64,000 bases of DNA from Gymnogyps californianus (lineage: Eukaryota > Chordata > Aves > Accipitriformes > Cathartidae). Below the pieces are notes generated by a model. It ran no database searches. It worked only from the letters and a program-made list of their open reading frames with translations, and was not told where the DNA came from. This document shows positions 49,641 through 61,920 of the stretch, in pieces. Within the stretch, counting starts at the first letter, position 1. Each line of letters opens with the position of its first letter. The position numbers were made by a program, and so were the translations under genes. The stretch is from positions 216,027,494 to 216,091,493 of the forward strand of contig NC_059471.1 in NCBI RefSeq assembly GCF_018139145.2, given 5' to 3'.

Positions 49641-52557
49641 AAGGTTAATGCTTGGCAATGCATTTGTCACGGACATCAAGCCCTGCAGGAACAGAGTCAC
49701 AAGGCCCAGAGATTTCGAGGGGTTTGCAGTGGTTTGGTGGGTTCCCATAGGTGTTTTGTGGAAGCTGAATGAAAAGTGCTAGAAGCTGGGCAGAGGGAAG
49801 ATGGGATGAGTACAGCCATTCTCCAGAAACCTCCCACCCATCACGTGTCCCTTCCCAACCATCCCTTCCAGGCAATCAGAGCAGGCCTCAGCCTTGGCAT
49901 CCCAAAAACCCTTACAAGGCTGCACCGGGATGCTGGGAGCATGGCAGCCATGGGAAGAGAGACCCACATTGCAGGGGTGGAAAGGGAAGTTCAGGTAGAG
50001 CTCCTGTCCATGACTGGAGGGCTCTGGCTGCCTGTGAGCTACAATTTCAAAGTAAAGGCTCTGCTTATGCTGTCTGCAGAGACCAGAAATCAACACCCTG
50101 TATTGCTCAGCTCAAATGCTCCCAAAGTGGAGCAGAATCACGAGCTGATGGAGCCCCTCTTTGAATCGCAGGCAGCACCACTGACAAATGCAGCATAGGG
50201 AAACTGAGGCACAGCTCGAGAGGTTTGCACTGCAGCGCACACTCTGTTCCCCTTACCATCGCTAGGCACATCCCATTAAACTGTGAGTCCCCTAACACCG
50301 TCCTCCAAGTCCCCCTGCTTTCTGCCTGTAAAACCAGTCCCAACAGGAAGGGGCATTGCCATGTTCCCAGCAGGACAAGAGAGCTTTAGGCTTCCCGGAG
50401 GAATCACCCCCTGCCTGGGGGATAAAGGAAAATGCAACATCCCATCCCATCCTTGGAGAGAAAGATTCAGTTACTGTTGATGTCCATGCATTGCTCCCCT
50501 AGCTGGCCAGACCCCATGGGCTGGGACAGAGCGGGGGTCCCCACACTCAAGACTTCCGTTTTTAAAAAACACTATTTAAAATCAGTTCTCCTGAGTCTCT
50601 GGAGAAGGACTTATAAACTCTCACAGTAATTCAAGGGCTTTGCAGACCTCATCTCCTCCTGCTGCACGTGCAAGGGGAATTTCTCGGTCCTTGCCTTCCC
50701 AAGCATGAACAGCTGGCCACACATACATTAAATAAATACCTCTGTGTGCAGCTTAGCCTATAAAGCCTGCTTCCTTGTGCAGTTCACTCAGCATACATTT
50801 TCCTGCCAGCCCCACGTCGTGCAGTCTCTCTGGTGTCCTGTAACACGGTTGTGGTTACGCTGAGCTTTGCCCTAAGTGACAGCACCGATTCGACTCTCTC
50901 TCTTGTACTCAGCCACCTGCTTCCATAAAACTCATGTGAACTGAAAATCTTGGAGCCCCTTCCCTCCTGTCAGACCTGGTTGAAACAGAAATGATTTCCT
51001 AGAGCCTCTTCATGCAAAGAGCAGCCACTGGTCCCTTAACTGCAATCACTGGAAACTTTGCTGGCAGAGGGGTGGGAGATGCTGGGAGCCAGGGTGGACC
51101 AAGACTCCCTCGAGCCAGACATCATACCTCTGGCAGGGCTTCATGCTGAAGCTTTAGGAAAAAGCAGCTCAACCAAAACATGCTACACGTGGCCAACTGA
51201 TCTGCGATTTGCAGGGAAGTCGGAGAGGGTGAGATTTCAGCTGCCTTTCAGATGATCAGCTGAGGTGGGTAAGCCTTATCATGCAAGAAGAAGACACACC
51301 GTGAGGGTCCTGAGTCAGGTCTCAGCGTGATGCATGAAAAGCAGCTTCTGCTGGTGGCAGAACAGGCTCACCCTCAACAGCACCAGGAAAAGGGACACCT
51401 TTAACATCAGCTGTCTACACGGAACAAGCTTACATTGATGGCACCAGAGCAGAAACCCAATCAGGTGGGATCAAATCCTCGGTTTGGTAGCAACACCCTG
51501 TGTGATAACTCCAGAAAGGTCTCTTGTGCCTCTTACAGCCCAGACCCCAGGCACTGCAACACAAGGATCCAGAGGTAGTTCCCACAGCATGAAAGCACAA
51601 AGGGCACAAACAGTATTTAACAGAAGTAGGTCAGGGCTGGAGAAGGGACGTGAAAAGCTTCATTCCTCCACTGGATCTCATATGACAATACTACAAAGCC
51701 TGGTAAAAAGGGAAAATGACTGCTTGTTTCATTTAAAGGTTCTTAATGTGACCGAGCTGAAGTTAACCCACATGGCAAACAGCACAGGATACTACCGGCT
51801 GCCAGGAGTGCAGTGGGGTGGTGACCATCACACCAATAAATACAGTAAACTTGCTGTCATGCACTTGATCTCACCAACTGAAGGCCCTCGGGGTGCTTGG
51901 GAGAAAGGGGCAGTAAAATGATCCTCATTGCCAAAAATAGGCAAAGTGAGAGAAGGAGGATCCTTCCACCATCACCAAGCAAGCCAGGGGATTGCCCCAG
52001 GACAGCGTTCATTCGTTAGGCAATGACGTCCTTCCCACCAAACCACTGCAACCTCTGGATTCATATACCCTGAGAGTATGGTATGGATCCCTTAACTACT
52101 CAGACCAGGTGGGATTTGCAAATTAACTCTTGTAGGGGTATTGCAGACTTAGTCCAGACACCTGAGGTTAGTCCATGAGCTCTGATAGCTGTTCTGAGTA
52201 GAAAGGCCTGACCTCTAAAGGACTCTTAACAGTGCAAGACTAAACAGCAACTAAAACCTAGATGCAAGTTTGCAAAATAATCGTTACTGAAAATAATTAT
52301 AATGGTATTATTTAAAAATAAACATTGGAGTTTTCTAGCCAAAAAGCTGCTTATCAGAAATCACTGTATGCTTTAACTCAAGACTTGAAATCTTGTATAA
52401 AAAGCACATTGTCATTCTTGCAGCTAAAGTGTAGGCCAATTTCTCTTTAATAGAATAAGATCTTCCTTGGAGAAGATTGTATGTTGCTGATAATTATCTG
52501 ATGACATGTTGAGGTTTAGCAGATGGATTAATTTCGTTTTACATTATGCTATTAGTG

Positions 52558-52569
52558 CCACCAGAGGGG
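52558..52569 (+). promoter_or_regulatory. CTCF-core-like site
   Basis: CCACCAGAGGGG preceded by GTG fits the central part of the vertebrate CTCF consensus (CCASYAGRKGGC form) except at the last base. CTCF binds such sites at insulators and loop anchors, and orientation matters. A single motif match has a fair chance of being random in 64 kb. Confidence 0.35.
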
Positions 52570-55500
52570 TGTGTGGCTGTATCCTTTTGGGTATTAAGCT
52601 AAAGAGCTTGTAGTATACTTTACAGACAGTGGCAACTGCTGGCCTAAAAACAAGCCTCTACTGTCTTCTCGGGAAAAGGTGTCTACAGAACACTGTGGAT
52701 CATATGCTGTCGTGCCAATCATAGGGAAAGGCCAAACTCAGCCTGTTAACTGAAGATGAAGGATGCTCCAGGTGTCCAGGTCCTCTTTCTGCCCTCTGCA
52801 GCACTTGCTGCCAAACAACTCAGACCTCTTGATCTGCAAGAGCGATTTTCTGTGCACTCTGCTGCAGTCTGTACGTACAGCAAATCAAATGACTCTATCC
52901 ACCATGTAGAGTGCATGCTTGTTTTAAAGATACTTCCCGATCTATCCACCCCTGCTTCCCAGAAGAGTTATTATACACAGGCACATGCGACTGGGGAACC
53001 AAAAGGCTGCTGCTCTCAGAATATTAAGTAAATAAATTGGTTGCCCTCTAGCATACCTTTTTTCTCCCAAGATGACCCAGGCTACTGAAAAGCTAATCCA
53101 GCCTTCTACAGACTGGAAAAAGAGTGTGTGGAGTTCAATAGGGCTCAGCTACCGAGCTCAGCTCAGTTAAGCAGCAAAGGTGGAAAACAGGAGAATGAAA
53201 TGATGCTAAAGAAGGATATTGACTGATTATCATGTGGGATGTCTGGAAGAAACTTGAGTGGCATCTACAACAAATATACTGAGAATAGCATCTGTTACAC
53301 TCTGAAACGCTCTCCAAGGGGGGGAAAGAGGGGAAACTCCATTACCCTCAGCAGGAAGTCAGGTTGGACAAAATAACCTTGCAGTGAAGAAATAACCTGG
53401 CATTGACTCACATTATAGTTCCCTACAAGCCTTGCCTCGCTGTGATGGGACTCCAGGGAACTAAGTGGAGTTCAGAGATTGCTGCCACTCTGAGAGGCTG
53501 GGACGAGGATCGTGGGAGAGAGGCAAAGTTGGCTTTGATATGATTTTATGCTCTCCTAACGCCAGCCTGCTCTAACACAACAACCAGAGGCTGCTCTAAC
53601 GCTCCCAGGTTTTACAACCTCTCTATACAACCAGGAGACAAGCCATGCCAGGAGCAGAACGAGGCTGTTTCGATAGGGGATATCCCCACTTGTTTGGATG
53701 TATTTTGGAGGACATGGGCCACGCTGTCAGACCCAACATGGCTGGAAGAAGGAAAGCTGCTGGGTTTGCAGCTGATGGTGTTTCAGGAGACCCTGGCTGC
53801 CACTGCTGCTCCCTCCCAGCCACAGCAGCTGAGCCGCAGCATCATTACATGGTGTAGCATGTAGCTGGCACTCTCTAATCCCTGGATCTTTGCTTGCACA
53901 CAGAGCCCCCGTCTCGGGCAGCTCTGGTTAAAAACATACATGATTTTTATTTCCTTATCTATAACCTAGAGCTGGCTAGGGCAAGGCAGAAAAATCCAGC
54001 AGGTTAGCAGAGCAACTTTCGGACGCAAGGACAAGGTGTTTGGCCTTGCTGAGAGTAGCAGCTATCCATACGGCAGTTCCTTTCCTGCTTCATCTGAAAG
54101 TTCCCAGGAGCTCAGCTGAATCTCACTGGACCTGCTCTCCAGCCCTTCTCAGCACGTGGAGGCTAGTAGGCATTTAAGCATTGCTCTTGAAAAAAATGAC
54201 AGGCCCCAGGGCCCAGGCTTGCGATGAGAAATAGTTCTTATTTTTGTGAGTGCAGCGGGTTCAGCCAAGGTCGATGATAGCGGCGCCGAGGGAAAGCCAC
54301 TGGAAAATATAACTAACTTTCCCATCACTCACTCCCCTCCTTCCTCAGCAGGCTGTGGGCTTGCTGGAAAAAGCCGAGCAGAGCCACATGAGCGGACAGG
54401 CTCTGAGAGACAGGGCTGCTGGGGCAGCCTAGCTTTGGGCTGGGGGATTTGAGGTCCTCTTCAGCCGAGGGTATACCCACCAAATGCACATGCTGCCAAA
54501 GACATAGATACTCCAAGCCACAACACACGTCAGCAAGGATGTATCCCCTCCAAGCCCAGCTCGTTTCAAATAACCATCTGTGAGTCACCACACAAACATT
54601 ATAGATGCCACAAAAGATACAGTCACATAAATACACACATCACCAACATAGTGCAGCCTGTACCCTCTGCTTGCGCCGGGCAGAGATGCTCTGCCTGTGC
54701 ATGCACCTGAACATATGCTCACATGGAGTGCATGCTCCTTCCTTGAGTTTCTAACTCCCTAAAAAAGAGCATCTCTTTGAAGCAAGATGAGAAACCTGTG
54801 CTGTTCCCTAAACAGAACCCCCAGTGTCATGGATGGCAAAGTAGTCGAGCAAGTCACCTGTCTTGGGAACCGCCAGGATGAACTTGTGGAACCAGAACTA
54901 GCTCAGAGCAGAAAGGTTTTCACTGCAGAGCCTACTTATTTTAATGAAACACAGCCCCCATACCCCCCTCAAAAAAAATTCCCCTGCCATTGTGCGTTTT
55001 TACATTAATAATAGAGGGGAGTCGATGAGCATGATGACCGAAGAGTGGAGTTAATTGGATTAGCCAGAATTGTTCATTGCTGCTGCCACGCAGCCCCTAG
55101 TTACAGCCGACTTCTAGCTGCAGAGAGCTCATCCCCGAGCTGCAGCACCTTGGCTTCTTGAGCTCCTCTAACTTCTGGTTAGAAGGTCTTGGCAAAGTGC
55201 AGGTCTAGGCAAGTCAGTCTGCTCGCCCAAATGTCCTGGCATTCTGTCCTGAAATGCTACAGGGAAAGAGTGAAAGGGGAAGAGGGGTTGTTGCCAAAAG
55301 AAGCATGACAAAAGCCAGTCTCAGAAATCTGGTCCCATGTTGAAGACTAACCTTAATTCTGTGAGCAAGTAACTCAGGCTCTACATTTGCTTTGATTTCT
55401 TTATACAATCCATTTGCTGCAATAAGAGAGACCATCAATAATACACTGCAATCAGGTTGGTTTTTTAACTGTGGGATCCTGATTCAATGCAAAGATTTCC

Positions 55501-57307
55501 CTTTTGCCCCCATGATCTCTGCATCAGGACTTAGGATTACATCTCTTACTTGTGCTTGGCTCTGCATCAAGAAGAATATCCCATTTTTTAAGGCTGCTGG
55601 GGTCACATCTTTAGCTCAGGAGATGTGACTTCAGTGCTGAAGGTGCTCTGCTCCTCCAAGATGGTCATTACACCCACCCCCAGCACTAATTCAAACCATG
55701 TGTGGGGGTTGGCTTACACATGTGGAGGCAACATTGATTATATTTTATAGGAGTTATATATTAAACTTTAGTCCCCAAAGTCCTATAATTTTCCTAACAA
55801 GTTACCACCCTGCACTCATGCAATGCAGCAGGACTTCTGAAAGGAATATACTGGGCTTTGACACGAAACCGCAGCAGCGCAACGAGAAGACAGACAGCCC
55901 ATCCTTCGCTGTCCAAAATTTCCCCACAGAGAGAATACCCCTCTATTAACACTAACCCTTCAGTGACATTTTACCTGGCTGCATAAACCTCCTGCCACAT
56001 TTCTGGCAATCCCTTGTCACCCTTTCTCATCATCAGCTCCTCTCTGATGATATAATTCAGGAGGAGCAGTGCTGGGTCCTGGCCAGGTAGACTTGGCACT
56101 TGGTGCCTAGCAGAGATGCGGACTGCGCTGCCTGCTGCCTTCCCCGACTCCAGCCTCACCACAAATGGAAATAAAAAGCAATCCAGCTTCTGCCTGCACG
56201 TAATACCCATCGCGGGTGCATCTGCATAGAGTATTGTATTGTATGGTTTCATGTCACTGTTTAAAAGTTGACACATTTGGTCCCAAGTAGGAGCTGCAAT
56301 TAAGTGGCATGCTTCTCTTTTTTTTCATCTCATTTCACTGAGCTGGAAACCCAGCAGTTAAACCCCAGCCCTGGTGAAGTTAATGGTGAAACTCTGATCA
56401 GGTTCAAGCAAAACTTCCCCCAAGATGTCAAGGAACAGAGGGAAGAGTGAGTAGACTCCAACTCCACTTTCCCCTCCAGCCATCCATCTACCTAGATATT
56501 TATTTGATCTTCTGTCACTACAATATCCGAGTGTTTACAGCAGACCAGTATTCACGCCAAAGCTGAATGAAAATCCTTAATGGTGCTTACGTGCTGTGAT
56601 ATACCACCGGTGCTCACCGTCACCTCTGGTGCATACGAATGAAAAAGAGAGATCCTCTCGTCCCTTGCACTGACAATGCACATGGGGAGAGAGATTTGCT
56701 GAGGGCTCCCTGGGTACAGATTTGTGATCTCGGATGAATAATGGTTTAGTTTATTGGAAATTCGTTTTTCATTTTACTTCAATTAAGTGACCAGCGAAAT
56801 CAATCACATACCTTCTGCAAACACTAAATCTTCCAGAGGGAAAATATTTATCAAGTCCCAAGCCACCAGCTTTAGCCCCCTTATCCGTCTAGCTCTCTGG
56901 AATTGCTTTGCAATGTAGAGGAAAAAAAAAGCAAAAAAAAAAAAAGCCAACTTGACAAACTGGAACTTCAGAGGATAAAAAGCAGATTTTGAAGCAGCAA
57001 TGAGAGTGTTCAATACAGAAACATCCTATGGACTCTAGCAGAGACAAAACCAGGTGGTTATAAGTATGCATCCAAGTGTCATTGAGATGACATAGCTGAG
57101 TATGCACCTCTCTGCACAGAGTTGCTATATTTAGTTATTTTTTAACATCCCCCGAGACCTCTACTGTAGGTATGAAACTCCTCAGGCCAGAAGATGGTTA
57201 AAATGAAAAGTTTGCTGTTTAATTCTGCAAGACTCCTCCGTATGGCACCAGCAGGAATCTACCATCAGGGAGCTGAAGCGGACATGCAACAGCTTTGGCA
57301 GCCTTGA

Positions 57308-58436
57308 AATCATAGAACCATAGAATCATAGAACAGTTTGAGTTGGAAGGGACCTTAAAGATCACCTAGTTTCAACCCCCCTGCCATGGGCAGGGACACC
57401 TTCCACTAGCCCAGCTTGCTCAAAGCCCCATCCAACCTGGCCTTGAACACTGCCAGGGAGGGGGCATCCACAGCCTCTCTGGGCAACCTGTGCCAGTGCC
57501 TCACCACCCTCACAGTGAAGAATTTCTTCCTTGCATCTAATCTAAATCTACCCTCTTTCTGTTTAAAGCCATTACCGCTCATCCTATCACTACACGCCCT
57601 TGTAAAAAGTCCCTCTCCAGCTTTCTTGTAGGTCCCCTTTAGGTACTGGAAGGTTGCTGGAAGGTCTCCCCGGAGCCTTCTCTTCTCGAGGCTGAACAAC
57701 CCCAACTCTCTCAGCCTGTCTTCATAGGAGAGGTGCTCCAGCCCTCTGATCATCTTCCTGGCCCTCCTCTGGACTCCCTCCAACAGGTCCGTGTCCTTCT
57801 TATGTTGGGGGCCCCAGAGCTGAATGCAGTACAAGGTGGAGTCTCACGAGAGCGGAGTAGAGGGGGAGAACCACCTCCCTCGACCTGCTGGTTGTGCTTC
57901 TTTTGATGCAGCTCAGGATGCAGTTGGCTTGCTGGGCTGCAAGCACACATTTCTGGATCATGTTGAGCTTCTTGTTAACCAACACCCCCAAGTCCTTCTC
58001 CGCAGGGCTGCTCTCAATCCACTCATCCCCCAGCCTGTATTTGTGCTTGAGATTGCCCTGACCCATGTGCAGGACCTTGCACTTGGCCTTGTTGAACTTC
58101 ATGAGGTTCGCACGGGCCCACCTCTCAAGCCTGTCAAAGTCCCTCTGGATGGCATCCCTTCCCTCCAGCATGTTGACCGCACCACACAGCTTGGTGTCGT
58201 CAGCAAACTTGCTGAGGGGGCACTCAGTCCCACTGTCCATGTCACCAACAAAGATGTTAAACAGCGCCGGTCCCAATACCGACTCCTGAGGAACGCCACT
58301 CGTCACTGCTCTCCACTTGGACATTGAGCCGTTGACCACAACTCTTTGAGTGCAACCATCCAGCCAATCCCTTATCCACCGAGTGGTCCATCCGTCAAAT
58401 CCATGTCTCTCCAATTTAGAGACAAGGATGTCGTGC
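57308..58436 (-). mobile_element. CR1 LINE, 5'-truncated ~1.1 kb 3' fragment, inverted
   Basis: This minus-strand copy runs from inside the reverse transcriptase domain to the full 3' end. On the plus strand it starts with tail units AATCATAGAACCATAGAATC, then CAGTTTGAGTTGGAAGGGAC and the untranslated part up to the stop at 57406-57408. Upstream lies the ORF2 remnant to about 58435. It is the least decayed of the long CR1 copies here, with essentially one frameshift. The subfamily differs from the 5.5 kb copy in both coding sequence and 3' end. The 5' edge is set where similarity to CR1 protein stops ([16 protein letters not shown]); residues upstream do not fit the expected FSKAFDTVS block. 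Confidence 0.95.
57406..58435 (-). pseudogene. CR1 ORF2 (reverse transcriptase) remnant, one frameshift
   Basis: The first open part (227 codons if read from the Met at 58483; CR1 similarity from about residue 17) carries [16 protein letters not shown], then [11 protein letters not shown]. Here the usual SGVPQGS has glycine changed to glutamate. FADDTKLCG follows, with both catalytic aspartates kept at residues 95-96, then [29 protein letters not shown] and LPLYSALVR. Near 57826-57840 a frameshift breaks the conserved [13 protein letters not shown] block. The second part (57406-57834) continues through [38 protein letters not shown] and [15 protein letters not shown] to the natural stop. The endonuclease and the amino half of RT are absent, so no active enzyme results. 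Confidence 0.93.
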
Positions 58437-61317
58437 TGACTAACTGGGTTTTTCTCAAGCATCAGGTCATGGTAAACTCTCATCTCATTATGCCTCGCTG
58501 AGCCTAGCTCACAGTATAGTGGTCAGGGATGGACAAGTTGTCTTGGGCAATACCTACATCAATATTACTGAGGATTTACACGTCTGTGCTACCTTTTCAT
58601 CCCAAAGCTATTGCTTTTGCAAACCACAGGGATCCAGTTCCCATTCCACTTGCAGTTCTCAATTTTCTGAGTACTGAGACCCTGCAGGACCATCACCCAC
58701 AACTCAAACTGAGCTAAGTGGGGAATTTGCAGTTGCATCCTCATCCACATCCAGATTTCCTTAAAGTGGGATGAATAGAGACCTGGCTTTCCTCTTCAGG
58801 CCCGTCTCTAGCTATCCTTGCTCACATAGTCTGGGATTTTCTGCTGGATTTGTAAACGTCACTCATGAAACTGGTCCTTAGGAAAGTGTAGTGACTGCAG
58901 TCATCTGCCTGCCAGCAGAAGATAGTGGACTTCAGCTATCCTGCAATTCAGTCCCTGGAGGGAGCTCAGAGGTATGTAAAGGTCAGAGGAAGGCCCTCCA
59001 AACTCCCTAGCACACTGAGGCTTAGATCCTCACTGCTAGCACCCAGGGAAGCAGCTGATTTATAATAATTTAAGTACTGGAGGTACTTTTAAAGAGCTGC
59101 TCCTTCACCAGCTGGTTTTGCACCCTCCTCCCAAAGGTGCGCCAAGAGACACCGTTGAGTAGCTTCTTGGCTGTGTGGCAAAGGACACAAACCTGAGCTG
59201 CTAGACCTTGTCCTAAATGAGGCTAGTGCTTTACCTTGGGCTTCCCAGGCACAGCGGTAGCATTGCAAGGTGAAAGCAAGAGCAGACTGCTCAGCAGAAC
59301 CAGGGTTCCTCTTAGGACCACCAGGACTATGCCACAATGGAGGGATCTTCTGTGTCAAATCCTCCAAAAAAGGCTTTCAAGAACAGAGACTTTTTGGTGA
59401 GGGAATTCTTTCCTAGCAGCTACGTAACAGCCTCTAATCAAATATAGCTGAGAGAAAATGGAAACATTTGGGGAGACTAGTGTGGACTAAGCAGAAGCAT
59501 TACAAAATAGCTGTCTCAGGAAACACCATGTACAAACAACACTCGATTGTCCCCTTGACCAATCCACAGGACATCTGAGTGAAAACTCAGTTCCTGTCTC
59601 ACAGGCACAGATAGGCTGACTCCTACAAGAAATCCTCCGCTAGGGACTTGACCTAAGGCATGGAAAGTCAGAGGAAGGTTGTCCTTCAATTTTAGTTGGC
59701 CTTAGACTGGTAGCCATGCAGTCACTGTGTTAGACTGCTCACAAGGATCTGGGGAGCACAGACCTGACCTGGGATACCCATCACGTGCCATGGTTTCTCC
59801 TGTCTCTCCCAACCGACCGATTCCTGGCAGGGGAGATGGAAATGGTCAAGCCAAAAAGACCAGAACGCTGGGAGAGACCAGCAGCCAGCACCAGACAACA
59901 CACAGGCATCAAAGCTGTATGGACATGATGGGACAGAGGCTGCATAAATCAATCCAAAACCTATGAGGAGAGGCTTGAGGGCAGGAACATGAGTTTAAAA
60001 TGCTGCTCAGTGATCAGAAAGGGATTTCAGACAGGCAGAAATCAGCACTACAGTATCAGAGACAGCTGAAATGTTTTGTTACACACGGGAAGACAACGGA
60101 GCCCAGTCCTACCAGAGCTCCTGATCCAAGGATGCAGCCTTCTGCAGCCCCACATTCCCATGGGATCTCAGCGACTCTCCTCTTGCTTGCTTTGTCCTAC
60201 ATTTAATACCCCATTTCCATCCCTCTGCCCCCCACAGCAAACCACTTTTATGATGATTCCTTGCTTCGTATGCCAGTGTAACAACCATATCCTCATTCGC
60301 CATCCCATAACACTCCTGCATCTGTTTTCCTGATGCTAATACAAAGCTTTTTTCTCTCTGAAGCTGCACTGGTCATCCAACATTCCTTAACCCTTACTAC
60401 CTTCCCAACCTTCAGCCTGCCCATGCAACCTCCAGTACCACCTGGGAAACAGAGATGATTCTGCATCTCCTCTTAAATTATTAAAACCCAATCTTGTGCC
60501 ACTGGCATTAATATGTTAATCACAATTACGATGCCAGATGACAACCACTGGGCTAGATCCTCAAGAAATGAAAGCCCCAAAACCACTCATAGAATCCTAC
60601 CCCAAAGTAGCCAACTGACTCTGAGAGCATGTATCACGTCATGGCAAGTTTTACACCCAAACAGATTTTTGCTTTTTGTGTGCAGCCCTTGCAAATGTCT
60701 GCTCTAAAACTGCCGGTAATCCACCTGCCCACTGCTCTCCGCACATGGCGAGATCCATCCATCACTGTGTGACTATTACCGCAAGCTTCCCTACCACAAC
60801 AATCCAGACCCTGTGGAAATCCATGCAAGTCTCCATGGGGTAAAGACTCAGAGTAGATTTGACATTATTGGAAACAGTGAACACCTAGACTATATTCAAC
60901 TGTGCACATGTTGCTTTTGCCTCCACTCTTTCCACCTCCCCTTTCCCTCCCCGCGGCTTTGTCCTAACTCTTCCCTTCTCAGGCATGGATATTAAAGTGC
61001 AGGAAAAGAGAAAAGGGGTCATTCAGTGAAGATCTGAGTCTAAATCTCCTAAAAGTATTCTGAGTCTCAGCCCCGGTTCACATGAAGACAAACCCAAATT
61101 ATCCCAAAAAGGTTTCTACAGCTGGTCTTAAAACCCTTCATATCATCTCTAAATGCTCCACCTAATACTCCTCCATACACAACAGCTGAAGCACTGGAGA
61201 ATCTTATGACTCAGTGTGTTTTAGTCTCTGGTCCATGGGCAACTTCTATAGCCATACAAAAAGGTGACAAAGAAAAGGAAATTCATACACAGATAGTATA
61301 GGGAAAACTTTGTGTAT
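58437..61317. other. Unique non-coding DNA, no gene recognised
   Basis: Short open frames only (92 codons or fewer), with no domain, no transposon and no RNA gene recognised. Composition is ordinary. Confidence 0.65.
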
Positions 61318-61322
61318 GACAG
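61318..61322. repeat. Left target-site duplication of solo LTR
   Basis: GACAG directly before the LTR pairs with GACAT directly after it (61916-61920), a 4 of 5 match. Five-base duplications are usual for this kind of retroviral integration; the difference is likely a later point mutation. Confidence 0.7.
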
Positions 61323-61582
61323 TGTCCTGGTTTCAGCTGGGACAGAGTTAATTTTCCTCTTAGTAACTGGTACAGTGTGTTTTGGATTTAGTGTGAGAAT
61401 ACTGTTGATAACACTCTGATGTTTTAGTTGTTGCTAAGTAGCGCTTATCCCGAGTTAAGGATTTTCAGTTTCCCATGCTCTGCCAGCAAGCAGGTGTGCA
61501 GGAAGCTGGGAGGGAGCATGGCCAGGACAGCTGACCCGAACTAGCCAAAGGGATATTCCATACCATGGAACGTCATGCCCAG

Positions 61583-61590
61583 TATATAAA
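61583..61590 (+). promoter_or_regulatory. LTR TATA box
   Basis: TATATAAA in the middle of the LTR, at the position expected for the U3 promoter, about 200 bases before the ATTAAA signal. It is the core promoter of the former provirus. Confidence 0.75.
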
Positions 61591-61726
61591 CTGGGGGCAG
61601 TTGGCTGGGAGGGGCGGATCACTGCTCAGGCATCAGTCAGCGGGTGGTGAGCAACTGCATTGTGCATCACTTGTCTTTTCTTGGGTTTTATTTCTCTCTC
61701 TTTTTGTCATTCTCCTTTTCGTTAAA

Positions 61727-61790
61727 TTATCATTATTATTATTATATATTTTATTAGTAGTAGTAGTATTATATTTTATTTTACTTTAGT
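61727..61790. repeat. AT-rich trinucleotide repeat inside the LTR
   Basis: ATT units, then TAG units, then an ATATTTTATTTTA-like stretch. The site is repeat-prone in this LTR family and likely varies in length between copies. Confidence 0.8.
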
Positions 61791-61791
61791 T

Positions 61792-61797
61792 ATTAAA
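61792..61797 (+). terminator. LTR polyadenylation signal ATTAAA
   Basis: ATTAAA in plus orientation, about 120 bases before the LTR end, followed by a T-rich stretch (near 61820-61837) that could act as the downstream element. It would have ended proviral transcripts. Confidence 0.6.
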
Positions 61798-61915
61798 CTG
61801 CTCTTATCTCAACCCACAAGTTTTACTTTTTTTTCCCCAGTCCTCCTCCCCATTCCACTGGGAGGGGGGAGCGGCTGCATGGTGCTTAGTTGCTGGCTGG
61901 AGTTAAACCACAACA

Positions 61916-61920
61916 GACAT
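61916..61920. repeat. Right target-site duplication of solo LTR
   Basis: GACAT, the partner of GACAG at 61318-61322, differing at the last base. Confidence 0.7.

Larger units (their letters stand above)
42025..57307. other. Unique non-coding DNA, no gene recognised
   Basis: Open frames up to about 145 codons occur (for example 42907-43329 and 51484-51921) without any recognisable domain. Listed separately are two hairpins (42098-42145, 48934-48959), a run of 20 A (45263-45282), a 31 bp tandem duplication (47374-47425), a CpG-dense patch (about 49330-49640) and a CTCF-core-like site (52558-52569). AT-rich patches near 46900-47000, 52260-52620 and 56720-56810 look regulatory in style but cannot be judged. 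Confidence 0.6.
61323..61915 (+). mobile_element. Solo LTR of an avian endogenous retrovirus (593 bp)
   Basis: The element begins TGTCCTGGTTTCAGCTGGGA and ends GAGTTAAACCACAACA, so it has the TG...CA ends of a retroviral LTR, and it is flanked by GACAG/GACAT. Inside are a TATA box (TATATAAA, 61583-61590) and a poly(A) signal ATTAAA (61792-61797), both in plus orientation. An AT-rich (ATT/TAG)n segment lies at about 61727-61790. No internal retroviral genes lie on either side, so the provirus was lost by LTR-LTR recombination. From memory it resembles a family common in neoavian birds (the TguLTR5 type of zebra finch, often placed with ERVL-like elements); the name is tentative. It could supply promoter or polyadenylation activity to a neighbouring transcript, but nothing here shows that it does. 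Confidence 0.93.

Noticed and set aside
53365..53400. CAGGTTGGACAAAATAACC resembling a CR1 3' core
   Set aside because: The match is short and neither ORF2 end nor tail repeats are present.
57824..58327. 167-codon plus-strand open frame
   Set aside because: It is the antisense shadow of the minus-strand CR1 reverse transcriptase remnant.
61565..61789. Open frame inside the LTR
   Set aside because: It spans the promoter and AT-rich repeat of a solo LTR and encodes a low-complexity hydrophobic tail; not a gene.
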